Shown here piece by piece: positions 8,895 through 17,980 of a stretch of DNA of 55,710 nucleotides (the stretch's first letter is position 1; each line of letters starts with the position of its first letter). Position numbers and translations under genes: made by a program. The notes beneath the pieces are model-generated. The model saw only the letters and a program-made list of their open reading frames with translations, was not told the origin of the DNA and ran no database searches. This stretch comes from Chryseobacterium gleum (GTDB lineage Bacteria > Bacteroidota > Bacteroidia > UBA10329): assembly GCA_945903645.1 (NCBI GenBank), contig CAMDOM010000015.1:1-55710 (forward strand). The letters are read 5' to 3'.

Positions 8895-11427
8895 ACGAGA
8901 GTTGGATGGTGGCAGTGCGTGGCTGCTCCATTTTAAGTGGACGAAGCGAAAATTCGTTGTTCAGGAAGTTGTTTACAATGAAAGCCGCTTTCAGCCATTC
9001 TGCTATCTGAAAACTTATGCGGGCATCCATCACGTATTCTCCCATCCGCGATTTGTCTGGATTCAGTTCCCATGCACCAGTGCCATTGGGCAATTCTGTC
9101 TGAAAATCTCCTCTGTCTGCGATGATCCCTGTGTTCAATCCACCTGGGCCTTTAATAGCATCCAAGTCGTAAATCACTTTATCAATGTTCTCCATAAAAC
9201 TGTAGTATCTAAAACTGTAGCCTATAGCCCATTTCCTAAAAGTAAGCTCCATATCCATTTTGCCCAAATGGCGGAAGCGATATTTAAGAATATTGGTTGT
9301 GGAGTCGATAGAAGTATTGCGATGAGTAAACGATTGCTCGGTAATTAGCGTATCGCCATCGCCAATGAGTACGCGTCTGTTAACATAAAACACCTCATCA
9401 GGATTTAAGCTTTCGGGAAGTGTATAAGTGTAGCCAAGCAACAAGGTCATGCCAAATGATTTGGTAAACTGTCCGCCACCCATAATTGAGGCTTCCACGC
9501 CACGTACCCGATTATCGCCAGTGTTAAGAAACTTGAAACCAGGCAACGAAGTGTTTGTGCCATAATTCCCCATCACGATATTCACACTATTGTAGAATTC
9601 TTGCCAAAAACCAACCAAATCCAAGTAACCATAGAACTTACCAATTTTGAAGCCTTGCTTAATACCAGCCTCCAAATTCCAACTGGTTTCTGGCTTCAAT
9701 TCTGGGTTTGGATAAACGCCAAGTCCACCGCTGTTGGTCAATATATATTTCTCGCCAATGGTTGGGAAACGATATCCTTGTCCAAACGATGCTCGCACAT
9801 AAGATGCTTTAGCAACTTTGAATGACATACCAGTGCGCACTACAGGGCGAATCACAAATTCTAAATCATTGATTTGGAAATACTCACCTCTAACGCCAAG
9901 GGAGAAGTTGATGGCACTCCAAAATTTCTTATCAAACTGCATGTAGAGCGAAACGTTTTTCGCATTGTTTTTTCCGTCAGGATTGCCTCCTACATATATT
10001 TCAGAACTTCCAGTGGTGTAGCTTGCCGCCAAGCCAGCAATCACATTCAAATCTTTCATTCTACTAAAGGTGCGCTGCAATTGGTAGTCACCAAAATACA
10101 CCGTGCTTTGGCTCGATTGATTGTTCGAGTTATCTTGGTTGGTATACAAGATTCGCGTCTTAAGCGAATGCTGCACTCCTCTAGAGGTGACGTAAGTGAT
10201 AAACGGGTCAACGTAAAATGTAAAAATTTCGGTTAGGGTCATAGTGCCAGGGTAGGCCGAATAGCGCCCATTTTGGTTCGATTCGTTGGCGTTCCACACC
10301 AAAGAGAAATTCTTGCTGCTACGCATGAAATTGCCATTTAACCCGTATGCCAAGCCCGATATTTTTTTACTTCTTCTCCGCAAATTGAAATTAATGCGTC
10401 CACGCACTTCGCGCACTTCACTGTTGGCAATGTCTGCAATGGTATCGCCCAATCCATCAATAGAACCGTTGGGTTGTGGCCCTGTAAAACCGTAATCGTA
10501 ATGGAAGTTACCGCCAATTACCACATCCAATTGCTTGATTTTTCGAGAGTGAAAAAAATTCAGTCCTGAAAAGTTGGCTACTCCATTCCACCATTTTTTT
10601 CCATTTGCATCTGAGCCATCTAACCCAAAGAAATTGGCGAATCGCGTTCCTGCCGAAGCGGTAGAATCCAGAATAGCGCTATGAAAACCGGTATAAAGGA
10701 CAACTTTCGTAAGTGGTTTGTCTTTTGGATAAGCTGTGCGCACATTTATGGCTCCGCTCAATGCTGACGAGCCATAGAGCACCGAACTGGCACCTTTCAC
10801 CACTTCAATTTGCTCAATGTTTTCCATCGGTATAAAACTCCATTCCACTTTGCCAATATCTCCGCTCATCACGGGCAAATCGTCAATTAAGATGGCAACG
10901 CGACTACCAACACCGAAGCTGTAACCACTGCCGCTTCTTATTTGCGGTTCTTCGTCCATTATGGTTAGCCCAGGCGTTTGCTCCAACACTTGAGTAATGT
11001 TGGTCGCAGCTTTTGCCGTGATTACTTCAGGCCGAAGCACATCCATCGAAACAGTAAGTTCCTCCAAGCGCTGTTCAAATTTTCCTGACGAAACAACCAC
11101 CACTCCCAATTCCTCCACGTAGTTCTGCAATGCGAAATTCCATTGACTTTCTCGGCCTTCAAATATTTGAACGGTTACTGTGTCAGCCTTCATTCCAGTA
11201 AACGAGCACACCACTTTGTGTGTACCAGCGGGCAATGGAAACTTATAGTTACCGTTGATGTCTGCTGCCGCCCCTGTGCTTTTGTCAGACAGCATTACCA
11301 CGCTGGCTCCAATAAGGGTTTCTTGGGTTTGCTTGTCCGAGACATTTCCAAACAAAACACCTTCTTGCGCAATGGCGGTGCGAATGGAGAAAAGCATACA
11401 GCAGAATATAACGATATATTTGGTCAT
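8884..11427 (-). CDS. TonB-dependent outer-membrane receptor
   Basis: An 847-aa outer-membrane active transporter energised by TonB/ExbBD. In order it has a signal peptide (to about residue 21, ending TAIAQ), a carboxypeptidase-regulatory-like beta-sandwich (about 23-105: GNVSDKQTQETLIGASVV), a plug domain (about 115-235, including IEQIEVVKGASSVLYGSSAL) and a long beta-barrel ending in the terminal aromatic pattern IQLSFKV. The substrate cannot be read from the sequence. No SusD-like lipoprotein is adjacent, so it is not a typical polysaccharide-utilisation pair. It is convergent with the glycosyltransferase gene and downstream of a T9SS cargo gene on the same strand. Confidence 0.94.
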   Translation of the reverse strand: MTKYIVIFCCMLFSIRTAIAQEGVLFGNVSDKQTQETLIGASVVMLSDKSTGAAADINGNYKFPLPAGTHKVVCSFTGMKADTVTVQIFEGRESQWNFALQNYVEELGVVVVSSGKFEQRLEELTVSMDVLRPEVITAKAATNITQVLEQTPGLTIMDEEPQIRSGSGYSFGVGSRVAILIDDLPVMSGDIGKVEWSFIPMENIEQIEVVKGASSVLYGSSALSGAINVRTAYPKDKPLTKVVLYTGFHSAILDSTASAGTRFANFFGLDGSDANGKKWWNGVANFSGLNFFHSRKIKQLDVVIGGNFHYDYGFTGPQPNGSIDGLGDTIADIANSEVREVRGRINFNLRRRSKKISGLAYGLNGNFMRSSKNFSLVWNANESNQNGRYSAYPGTMTLTEIFTFYVDPFITYVTSRGVQHSLKTRILYTNQDNSNNQSSQSTVYFGDYQLQRTFSRMKDLNVIAGLAASYTTGSSEIYVGGNPDGKNNAKNVSLYMQFDKKFWSAINFSLGVRGEYFQINDLEFVIRPVVRTGMSFKVAKASYVRASFGQGYRFPTIGEKYILTNSGGLGVYPNPELKPETSWNLEAGIKQGFKIGKFYGYLDLVGFWQEFYNSVNIVMGNYGTNTSLPGFKFLNTGDNRVRGVEASIMGGGQFTKSFGMTLLLGYTYTLPESLNPDEVFYVNRRVLIGDGDTLITEQSFTHRNTSIDSTTNILKYRFRHLGKMDMELTFRKWAIGYSFRYYSFMENIDKVIYDLDAIKGPGGLNTGIIADRGDFQTELPNGTGAWELNPDKSRMGEYVMDARISFQIAEWLKAAFIVNNFLNNEFSLRPLKMEQPRTATIQLSFKV

Positions 11428-11452
11428 TGCGATGGGCTATTGGTGAAAAAGC

Positions 11453-11488
11453 AAAAAGGGAATCCGCCTAAACGAAACTCCCTTTTTT
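11453..11488 (-). terminator. Intrinsic terminator after the T9SS cargo gene
   Basis: AAAAAGGGA (11453-11461) and TCCCTTTTT (11479-11487) form a perfect 9-bp inverted repeat with a 17-base loop. Read on the minus strand it lies just after the stop of the gene ending at 11505 and finishes in a T run. It separates that gene from the TonB receptor gene. Confidence 0.7.
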
Positions 11489-11504
11489 AATGATTCCTTT
11501 TGAT

Positions 11505-12407
11505 TTATAAGCTGCGAAGCAGTTTTCCACATGTGATTACTTGCCCGCGCGCGTCCTTCAATTGGTAGAGATACAAACCTGTTGGTAAGTGGCTCACATT
11601 TATCTGAGTTTGCATTTGAGCGATGCTTTCACGCAAAACAATTCTGCCTGTAGCATCTATCATTTCTAGATTCCCATCTTTTCCGCTTGTATTACGGATA
11701 TTTAAAATTTCGTTTACCGGATTAGGGTATACTTCCCATTTCGTTGCTTCATTTTGTTCATCAATTCCTGTGGCAAAAATAAACTCAACATCATCCACAA
11801 TAAAAATAGAGCCTACAACTGCATTTCCAGATGAACCATCGCCCCAGCTAGAATTGAATAAAGTGCTCAATGTGTCTGACGGACCTGTTGGTGCAGGAAT
11901 TGCAAATGAAGCGCGTGTCCATTCTGTTGCAGCCTCAAATATTTTTCCTTTCACATATGAAACAGTGTCCTGCCCATCAAACAAAATAACTTGAGTGTAT
12001 GCAGTATCTAAAGCTGCTGGAGCGTATTTGTACCAAAAAGCAATACTATCTGGAACCACTGTTGATGCAATTCCACCTTCATTCCCTCCGCCATTCAACA
12101 CGCAAAGTACTGTGGATGTAGTAAGCAAACCATTGATTTTCACTGCTCCAATAAAGGCATTCCGCGTTTTTAACTCAGCAGCAGATGTTCCGCTGTGTGC
12201 ATCGGCAGTTTGAGCTACAGAGTAGGTACCTAATAGGGACGAACATTGATTTGCAGAGTTCCAATCGTTAGGTTCGCCATAGGTACTTCCAAGGCTACCG
12301 CTGAATGTTGACCAATCCTCAAAACCTGGATTTGGAAGTGGATTTTGAGCGTGAATTAATGAGGTCGAAAAAAGACCAATAGCGAGAATTAGTGATGTAG
12401 CTTTCAT
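11505..12407 (-). CDS. Secreted protein with T9SS type A sorting domain
   Basis: A 300-aa secreted protein. The signal peptide (MKATSLILAIGLFSTSLIHA) is followed by NPLPNPGFEDW, an opening typical of carbohydrate-binding-like beta-sandwich modules (PCMD-like) in this phylum. The last 75 or so residues are a type A sorting domain (WEVYPNPVNEILNIRN, then a final GLYLYQLKD block), which directs export through the type IX secretion system and usually anchoring to the surface. No catalytic motif is visible, so the protein may be a binding or structural surface protein. It has its own terminator and a candidate promoter, so it is probably monocistronic. Confidence 0.88.
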   Translation of the reverse strand: MKATSLILAIGLFSTSLIHAQNPLPNPGFEDWSTFSGSLGSTYGEPNDWNSANQCSSLLGTYSVAQTADAHSGTSAAELKTRNAFIGAVKINGLLTTSTVLCVLNGGGNEGGIASTVVPDSIAFWYKYAPAALDTAYTQVILFDGQDTVSYVKGKIFEAATEWTRASFAIPAPTGPSDTLSTLFNSSWGDGSSGNAVVGSIFIVDDVEFIFATGIDEQNEATKWEVYPNPVNEILNIRNTSGKDGNLEMIDATGRIVLRESIAQMQTQINVSHLPTGLYLYQLKDARGQVITCGKLLRSL

Positions 12408-12431
12408 AAGTTAAAGATGGGTTTGAGCGAT

Positions 12432-12439
12432 CAAATCTA
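12432..12439 (-). promoter_or_regulatory. Candidate -7 element for the T9SS cargo gene
   Basis: On the minus strand these bases read TAGATTTG, a match to the TAnnTTTG consensus, 24 bases upstream of the start codon. No convincing -33 element was found at the expected distance. Confidence 0.3.
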
Positions 12440-12468
12440 GACATGTCAATTCATCGGCTAATTGATAT

Positions 12469-12477
12469 TTATCCACA
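12469..12477 (+). other. Isolated perfect DnaA box
   Basis: TTATCCACA is an exact copy of the consensus DnaA-binding site. It sits in the 257-base intergenic region between the T9SS cargo gene and the HD-domain gene, which are divergent. I saw no second box or other origin features nearby, so this is not evidence for an origin on its own. Confidence 0.35.
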
Positions 12478-12664
12478 AGCACTTAGCAGAAAGCCATACA
12501 TTGCGCACCACATGAAACCGTTGTATGAGCTACAAAACTTAAAAGTTGTTCACATTTTAAAGGAAATTCATGGTTTTAGTTGAGGTGAATTTGTCCGTCA
12601 GTTTTACCTTCAGTCACTGGCCAAGAACATCGTTACTTTGCAGTCTAAATCCTGAATAAGCAAA

Positions 12665-13909
12665 GTGCAACTTCCATCCAAACGGAAAATTATAAACGAT
12701 CCAGTGCATGGTTTTTTAACCGTGCCTTTTTCGTTGGTTTTCGACATTATGGAGCATCCTCATTTTCAAAGATTGAGGCGCATCAAGCAATTGGGGTTAA
12801 CACATTTAGTATATCCCGGAGCGATACATACCCGCTTTATTCATAGTTTGGGAGCAGTGCATTTAATGGGATTGGCAATTGAAGAATTGCGCGGCAAAGG
12901 ATATTCAATTACAAACGATGAAGCAGAGGGCGCAACCCTCGCCATCTTGCTTCACGATATAGGTCATGGGCCATTTTCGCATGCGCTGGAGCACAGCATA
13001 GCTTCTGGGGCTGGGCATGAATTGCTGTCATCATTATTTATGAATCGCTTTAACCAGCAGTTCAACGGGCAGCTTGATATGGCCATCTCTATCTTTCAGG
13101 ATAGCTATGAAAAGAGGTTTCTGCATCAGCTTGTCAGCAGTCAACTGGATGTGGATAGGTTAGATTACCTTAAACGGGATAGTTTTTTTACCGGAGTTTC
13201 GGAAGGAGTTGTGGGGTCCGACCGCATACTTAAAATGCTTCATGTGGTAAACGATTCGTTGGTCGTTGAGAGTAAAGGCATTTATTCCGTTGAGAAATTT
13301 ATTGTGGCACGCAGAATTATGTATTGGCAGGTGTATTTGCACAAAACAGTTCTTTCGGCAGAATATCTTCTTATACGAACTTTGCTCCGCGCCAAGCAGT
13401 TGGCCGAAAGAGGACAAGAATTATTTGCCACCCCAGCTTTGCGCACATTCCTTTATCGCAATGTGACGCCATCTGATATTGAAACTGAGCCCGATTTGCT
13501 CGACCAGTTTTCTGAATTGGATGATTTTGATGTGCTTACTTCCATCAAAGTATGGAAACATCATAGCGACAAAGTGCTAGCGCGATTGGCTCAGATGCTC
13601 GTAAATCGTGATTTGCTAAAAATCAAGGTGCTTGATATTCCTGTAAGCGAAGATAAATTGGTAGAATTAAGAACGCGCCTTGCTACCGAATGGAGTATTT
13701 CTTTTGAAGATACTGGTTATTTCGTTTTTACTGATTCTATCCGCAATAGCGCCTACACTACAGGGCACGATCGTATCAATATTTTGTTCAAAGACGGCAC
13801 GGTAAAGGACATCACTGAAGCCTCGGATGCAGGAAATATTTATATGCTTTCAAAACCCGTGGAAAAACATTTTCTTTGCTTCCCAGCAAGCCTAAATTCA
13901 TTCCTCTAA
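12665..13909 (+). CDS. HD-domain phosphohydrolase
   Basis: A 414-aa protein of the dGTPase-like HD family. The start is the GTG at 12665, which gives the usual N-terminus (KRKIINDPVHGFLTVP); the first ATG lies well inside the domain. Metal-binding HD signatures are present: FQRLRRIKQLG, then HTRFIHSLGAVH, then LHDIGHGPFSHALEH at about residues 95-110. The family cleaves phosphate from nucleotides or related compounds; the physiological substrate of this subgroup is not settled. It lies 62 bases upstream of lpxD, a neighbourhood often seen in Bacteroidota. The lipid A genes have a promoter motif of their own, so co-transcription is possible but not required. Confidence 0.88.
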   Translation: MQLPSKRKIINDPVHGFLTVPFSLVFDIMEHPHFQRLRRIKQLGLTHLVYPGAIHTRFIHSLGAVHLMGLAIEELRGKGYSITNDEAEGATLAILLHDIGHGPFSHALEHSIASGAGHELLSSLFMNRFNQQFNGQLDMAISIFQDSYEKRFLHQLVSSQLDVDRLDYLKRDSFFTGVSEGVVGSDRILKMLHVVNDSLVVESKGIYSVEKFIVARRIMYWQVYLHKTVLSAEYLLIRTLLRAKQLAERGQELFATPALRTFLYRNVTPSDIETEPDLLDQFSELDDFDVLTSIKVWKHHSDKVLARLAQMLVNRDLLKIKVLDIPVSEDKLVELRTRLATEWSISFEDTGYFVFTDSIRNSAYTTGHDRINILFKDGTVKDITEASDAGNIYMLSKPVEKHFLCFPASLNSFL

Positions 13910-13959
13910 AAAAGACGTGCCAATAGCTTAACTTTTACTTAACAGGCATTCTTAATCTA

Positions 13960-13967
13960 TAATTTTG
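13960..13967 (+). promoter_or_regulatory. Candidate -7 element of the lpx operon
   Basis: TAATTTTG matches TAnnTTTG and ends only 4 bases before the lpxD start codon. Transcription starting at the usual distance would give a transcript with almost no leader. No good -33 match is seen. Confidence 0.4.
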
Positions 13968-13971
13968 GCGA

Positions 13972-15015
13972 ATGGTCTTATCGGCTGGTGCAATTGCTGC
14001 ACTTCTTGATGGTGTTGTAGTAGGTGATGCGGCTGTGGAGGTGTCTGCAGTGAGTTCCATTGATAATGGGACAATTGGGTCGTTGACCTTTTTAGCTAAT
14101 CCGAAATATACCGAGCACATTTATACAACTCAGGCCTCGGTTGCAATTGTGGCGCTAGACTTTGTGCCAACGGCAAAAGTGAAATGCACGCTAATTCAAG
14201 TTCAGGATCCGTATTCCAGTTTTGCATTGCTGTTGGAGCAATACAATAGGATGAAACAGCCGCAGCCAGGCATTCATCCTACGGCCTTCATAGATGCCTC
14301 GGCTTCTGTTGGTGCAAATGTTTGTATAGGAGCAAATGCAGTGATTGACCAAAATGCGCGCGTTGGTGCAGGCAGTCGCATTTATCCGCAAGCCTATGTG
14401 GGAAGAAACGCACAAATTGGAAGCCACTCCATTTTGCACGTTGGTGCCCGCGTTTTAGATGATTGTGTGGTAGGAAATAACTGTGTAATTCATGCTGGAG
14501 TTGTGATTGGAAGCGATGGTTTTGGATTTGCCCCATCAGATTTGGCTTACAGTAAGGTGCCTCAAATTGGAAATGTGGTAATAGAAGATGATGTGGAAAT
14601 TGGAGCCAATTCCACCATTGATCGGGCTACAATGGGCAGCACCATAATTCGAAAAGGGGTGAAGTTGGATAACCTTGTTCAGGTGGCGCACAATGTGGAA
14701 ATTGGCCAGCACACGGTGATTGCCGCACAAACTGGCATTGCTGGTTCAACCAAAATTGGTGAGCGATGCATGATTGGTGGTCAAGTAGGTATAATCGGAC
14801 ATATTTCTATTGGAGATAATGTGAAAATTGCAGCGCAAAGTGGTATTGGCTCCAATATTAAGGCAAATGCGCTTATCCAAGGTTCGCCAGCATTTGATGC
14901 AGGCAACTACAGACGAGCTTATGTGTCTTTTCGTGGCTTACCAAAAATGGCTCAAGAACTAAGTGCGCTAAAAATGATAGTAGAAAAGTTGAAAAACACA
15001 GCGCATGAAAGCTAA
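13972..15015 (+). CDS. lpxD: UDP-3-O-acylglucosamine N-acyltransferase
   Basis: The third step of lipid A synthesis: transfer of a 3-hydroxyacyl chain from ACP to the 2-amino group of UDP-3-O-acylglucosamine, in the cytoplasm. The protein is 347 aa, normal for LpxD. It has the N-terminal uridine-binding domain ([14 protein letters not shown]) and then a left-handed beta-helix of hexapeptide repeats (from about residue 100). GSDGFGFAP and [13 protein letters not shown] follow, the latter with the catalytic His near residue 239. Its end overlaps the start of lpxC/fabZ by 11 bases, so the two are translationally coupled. Confidence 0.97.
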   Translation: MVLSAGAIAALLDGVVVGDAAVEVSAVSSIDNGTIGSLTFLANPKYTEHIYTTQASVAIVALDFVPTAKVKCTLIQVQDPYSSFALLLEQYNRMKQPQPGIHPTAFIDASASVGANVCIGANAVIDQNARVGAGSRIYPQAYVGRNAQIGSHSILHVGARVLDDCVVGNNCVIHAGVVIGSDGFGFAPSDLAYSKVPQIGNVVIEDDVEIGANSTIDRATMGSTIIRKGVKLDNLVQVAHNVEIGQHTVIAAQTGIAGSTKIGERCMIGGQVGIIGHISIGDNVKIAAQSGIGSNIKANALIQGSPAFDAGNYRRAYVSFRGLPKMAQELSALKMIVEKLKNTAHES

Positions 15016-16399
15016 GCAGCGCACTATTGCTCAATCGGTTACACTGCAAGGTTTTGGATTACATACAGGAGCGGATGTGCGCATTACGATTGGCCCATCA
15101 GAAAATGGAGCAATCACCTTTGTTCGCACCGATTTAGATGGCAGTCCAGAAATAAAAGCGCAAGTTCAATATGTGGTAGACACATCTCGTGGAACAACAA
15201 TTGGGCAAAATGGAGCTACGGTTAGCACCATCGAGCATGTGATGGCAGCACTTTATGCACTTGGAATTGACAATGCCGAAATTGCGATTGATGGACCCGA
15301 ATGCCCCATCTTAGATGGTAGTTCTAAACCTATTTTAGAAGCAATTGCGGCCGTTGGAACACGAGAATTGGAAGCCGATAAAGAAGTGCTTCAATTCACT
15401 GAGAATTTCGAATTTACGGATGAGAAGAGTGGCGCTTCCTATTTGGTTGTTCCTGCCGAAAGTACATCATACACGGTAATGATTGATTACCGCAGTCGTG
15501 TGCTTGCTCCGCAACATGCCATGCTGAAAGAGCTGGCTTCTTTCCAAAGTGAAATAGCCCCAAGCCGTACATTTTGTTTCTTGCATGAACTCGAATATCT
15601 GCTCGATAAGAATTTGATTAAGGGTGGAAATTTAGACAATGCGGTCGTTTTTGTAGAAGAAGTGTTGGATGAATCTCATCAAAAACGTTTGGCCACGTTG
15701 TTTAATCAAACCGATGTTGCGGTAACCCAAGCTGGAGTTTTAAACAACACCAATCTGCGTTTTATAAACGAACCAGCGCGCCACAAACTCTTGGATATGA
15801 TAGGAGATTTGGCATTGCTTGGAGCCGAAATTAAAGGTCACATAATAGCAACAAAGCCAGGTCATGGTGGTAATGCAGCCTTTGGAAAAGTACTTTCGAC
15901 ACTTCTCAAAGAATCTCGTAAACCACAAGCACCGCGAATTGACTTAAACTCGGAGCCACTGTTTGATATCAATGGCATTATGCGAAAGTTGCCGCATCGC
16001 CCACCATTCTTGTTTATTGACAAGATTTTTGAGTTGTCTGAAACGCACGTGGTTGGGGTGAAAAATGTAACCATGAACGAAGATTTCTTTCAAGGCCATT
16101 TTCCCGGAGCACCAGTAATGCCAGGAGTACTTCAAATAGAAGCCATGGCGCAAGTGGGCGGCATTTTAGTGTTGAGTACCGTCTCCGACCCAGAGAATTA
16201 TCTCACATATTTTTTGAAAATGGACAACGTTAAGTTCCGAAAAATGGTGGGACCTGGCGATACTATCATCTTCCGCCTTGACCTACTTTCACCCATAAGA
16301 CGCGGGCTTTGCCACATGCAAGGCTATGCTTATGTGAAAAATGAATTGGTAATGGAGGCCGAAATGATGGCACAGATTTCTAAACGTCCAAACGCATAG
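15005..16399 (+). CDS. lpxC/fabZ: Bifunctional LpxC deacetylase / FabZ dehydratase
   Basis: A 464-aa fusion typical of Bacteroidota. Residues 1 to about 310 are UDP-3-O-acyl-GlcNAc deacetylase (LpxC), the committed step of lipid A synthesis. Zn ligands are visible in [13 protein letters not shown] and in the [14 protein letters not shown] motif, and the later [13 protein letters not shown] carries the acid/base His. Residues from about 320 on are 3-hydroxyacyl-ACP dehydratase (FabZ), with [11 protein letters not shown] and [20 protein letters not shown] containing the catalytic His and Glu. The two enzymes compete for or share 3-hydroxyacyl-ACP, so the fusion fixes their ratio. It overlaps lpxD and lies 47 bases before lpxA. 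Confidence 0.98.
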   Translation: MKAKQRTIAQSVTLQGFGLHTGADVRITIGPSENGAITFVRTDLDGSPEIKAQVQYVVDTSRGTTIGQNGATVSTIEHVMAALYALGIDNAEIAIDGPECPILDGSSKPILEAIAAVGTRELEADKEVLQFTENFEFTDEKSGASYLVVPAESTSYTVMIDYRSRVLAPQHAMLKELASFQSEIAPSRTFCFLHELEYLLDKNLIKGGNLDNAVVFVEEVLDESHQKRLATLFNQTDVAVTQAGVLNNTNLRFINEPARHKLLDMIGDLALLGAEIKGHIIATKPGHGGNAAFGKVLSTLLKESRKPQAPRIDLNSEPLFDINGIMRKLPHRPPFLFIDKIFELSETHVVGVKNVTMNEDFFQGHFPGAPVMPGVLQIEAMAQVGGILVLSTVSDPENYLTYFLKMDNVKFRKMVGPGDTIIFRLDLLSPIRRGLCHMQGYAYVKNELVMEAEMMAQISKRPNA

Positions 16400-16446
16400 C
16401 TTCGCGGAAGTAAAATTGCTAATCGCGAAATGAACAAAGCAACCGT

Positions 16447-17268
16447 ATGAACCAACCCCTCTCTTACGTACATCCCCAAGCTGAGATAGCTGATAATGTG
16501 GTTATCGAGCCATTTGTTACCATTCATAAAAATGTGAAAATTGGCGAGGGCACTTGGATTGGTTCAAATGTTACAATTATGGAAGGTGCGCGCATCGGGC
16601 GTAATTGCCGCATATTTCCTGGAGCAGTTATTTCTGCCATTCCCCAAGATTTAAAATTTGGTGGTGAGGAAACAACTGTAGAAATAGGCGACAACGTTAT
16701 TATTCGGGAGTGTGTTACTATAAATCGCGGCACCAAGGCCAGTGGTAAAACTGTGGTTGGAAGTAATTCGCTCATAATGGCCTATGTGCATGTAGCGCAC
16801 GATTGCGAAATTGGTAGTCACGTTATACTTGCGAACGCTTGTACATTGGCTGGGCATATTCAAATTGGCGATTTTGCTATAGTAGGCGGCATGTCAGCAA
16901 TTCATCAATTTGTGCGTATTGGAGCACATGCCATTCTTTCTGGCGGTGCTTTGGTGGGAAAAGATGTGCCACCTTACAGCAAGGCTGCGCGGTATCCCCT
17001 AAGTTACTCGGGCGTTAATAGCGTTGGAATGAAGCGCAGAGGATATAGCGTAGAGAAAGTGCGTGAGATTCAGGAAATTTACCGCGTCATCTTTCTAAAA
17101 CACTACAACACCACGCAAGCCCTTTCCTACTTGGAAGCGGAGTTTCCAGTTACCGATGAGCGCGATGAAATTCTTGCCTTTATTCGCGATTCAAAGCGGG
17201 GTATTATGAAAGGCTATCAGTTTTTGAACGGCAATGGCAGTGGCAAAGGAAGCCATATCGATGAATAG
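16447..17268 (+). CDS. lpxA: UDP-N-acetylglucosamine O-acyltransferase
   Basis: The first step of lipid A synthesis: transfer of 3-hydroxyacyl from ACP to UDP-GlcNAc. The protein is 273 aa. It has the left-handed beta-helix made of hexapeptide repeats (IGEGTWIGSNVTI and others), the family motif GGEETTVEIGDN, VHVAHDCEIGSHV with the catalytic His near residue 119, and an alpha-helical C-terminal tail (RGYSVEKVREIQEIYRVIF). It completes the lpxD-lpxC/fabZ-lpxA cluster. The last codons overlap the ATG of an ABC ATPase gene. Confidence 0.97.
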   Translation: MNQPLSYVHPQAEIADNVVIEPFVTIHKNVKIGEGTWIGSNVTIMEGARIGRNCRIFPGAVISAIPQDLKFGGEETTVEIGDNVIIRECVTINRGTKASGKTVVGSNSLIMAYVHVAHDCEIGSHVILANACTLAGHIQIGDFAIVGGMSAIHQFVRIGAHAILSGGALVGKDVPPYSKAARYPLSYSGVNSVGMKRRGYSVEKVREIQEIYRVIFLKHYNTTQALSYLEAEFPVTDERDEILAFIRDSKRGIMKGYQFLNGNGSGKGSHIDE

Positions 17269-17887
17269 CATTGAATTGCAAGATGCGGGCAAGCGTTTTA
17301 ATCGCTCGTGGGTGTTTCGCCATCTTTCCCATAGCTTTCAGCAGGATAATCACACTGTTATTTTGGGTCCAAACGGGTCTGGGAAGTCAACATTATTGCA
17401 AGCCATTTTAGGTAGTCAGTCGCTATCTGATGGAAGTGTAACTTATAAAGTTAATGGAGTTGAAATAAAGCAAGAAGATGCCTTGGGGCTATTTTCATTA
17501 GCAACGCCCTACCTTGAACTGATTGAGGAATACACACTTCGTGAAATGATATCGTTTCACGGTAAATTGGTGCCGTTTCGCAGTGGATTGAGCATTCCTG
17601 AGATAATTGCACTGCTTTATTTGGATGATTCAGCCAATCGTCCTATCAAGCAGTATTCTTCTGGAATGAAGCAGCGGGTAAAACTTGGTTTGGCATTGCT
17701 TTCCGACACACCATTTGTATTGCTAGACGAACCCTGCGCCAATTTGGACAGTAATGCCATGAATTGGTACGACAACTTGGTGGAATCACACAAATCTGGC
17801 CGCGTGATAATTGTGTGTTCCAATGCTCAGGAGCAAGAGTATCCGTTTTGCTCAAAGCAGTTGGTGATTTCCGATTATTCAAAGTAA
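17261..17887 (+). CDS. ABC transporter ATP-binding protein without adjacent permease
   Basis: A 208-aa ATPase domain. The ATG at 17261 overlaps the lpxA stop by 8 bases and gives the normal N-terminus (MNSIELQDAGKRF). Walker A is GPNGSGKST at about residues 36-44, the signature is YSSGMKQRVKLG near 131-142, and Walker B with the catalytic Glu is FVLLDEP near 150-156. All nucleotide-binding motifs are intact. No membrane subunit or substrate protein is encoded next to it; the next gene is accC. Its coupling to the lipid A genes suggests an envelope role, but that is inference. The short length is in the range of CcmA-like exporters of heme or lipids. Confidence 0.85.
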   Translation: MNSIELQDAGKRFNRSWVFRHLSHSFQQDNHTVILGPNGSGKSTLLQAILGSQSLSDGSVTYKVNGVEIKQEDALGLFSLATPYLELIEEYTLREMISFHGKLVPFRSGLSIPEIIALLYLDDSANRPIKQYSSGMKQRVKLGLALLSDTPFVLLDEPCANLDSNAMNWYDNLVESHKSGRVIIVCSNAQEQEYPFCSKQLVISDYSK

Positions 17888-17951
17888 GAGCAACAGCTTT
17901 TGGTTGTCTTTTTAAGCGTCCTTTTGTTTAGCGATACACTAGACGATTCCC

Positions 17952-17959
17952 TACTTTCG
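17952..17959 (+). promoter_or_regulatory. Candidate -7 element for accC
   Basis: TACTTTCG resembles TAnnTTTG with one change and lies 21 bases before the start codon. A TTTTG at 17922-17926 is 25 bases upstream, a little far for a -33 element. Confidence 0.3.
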
Positions 17960-17980
17960 CTTCCCCAAAAAAAATAGGCC

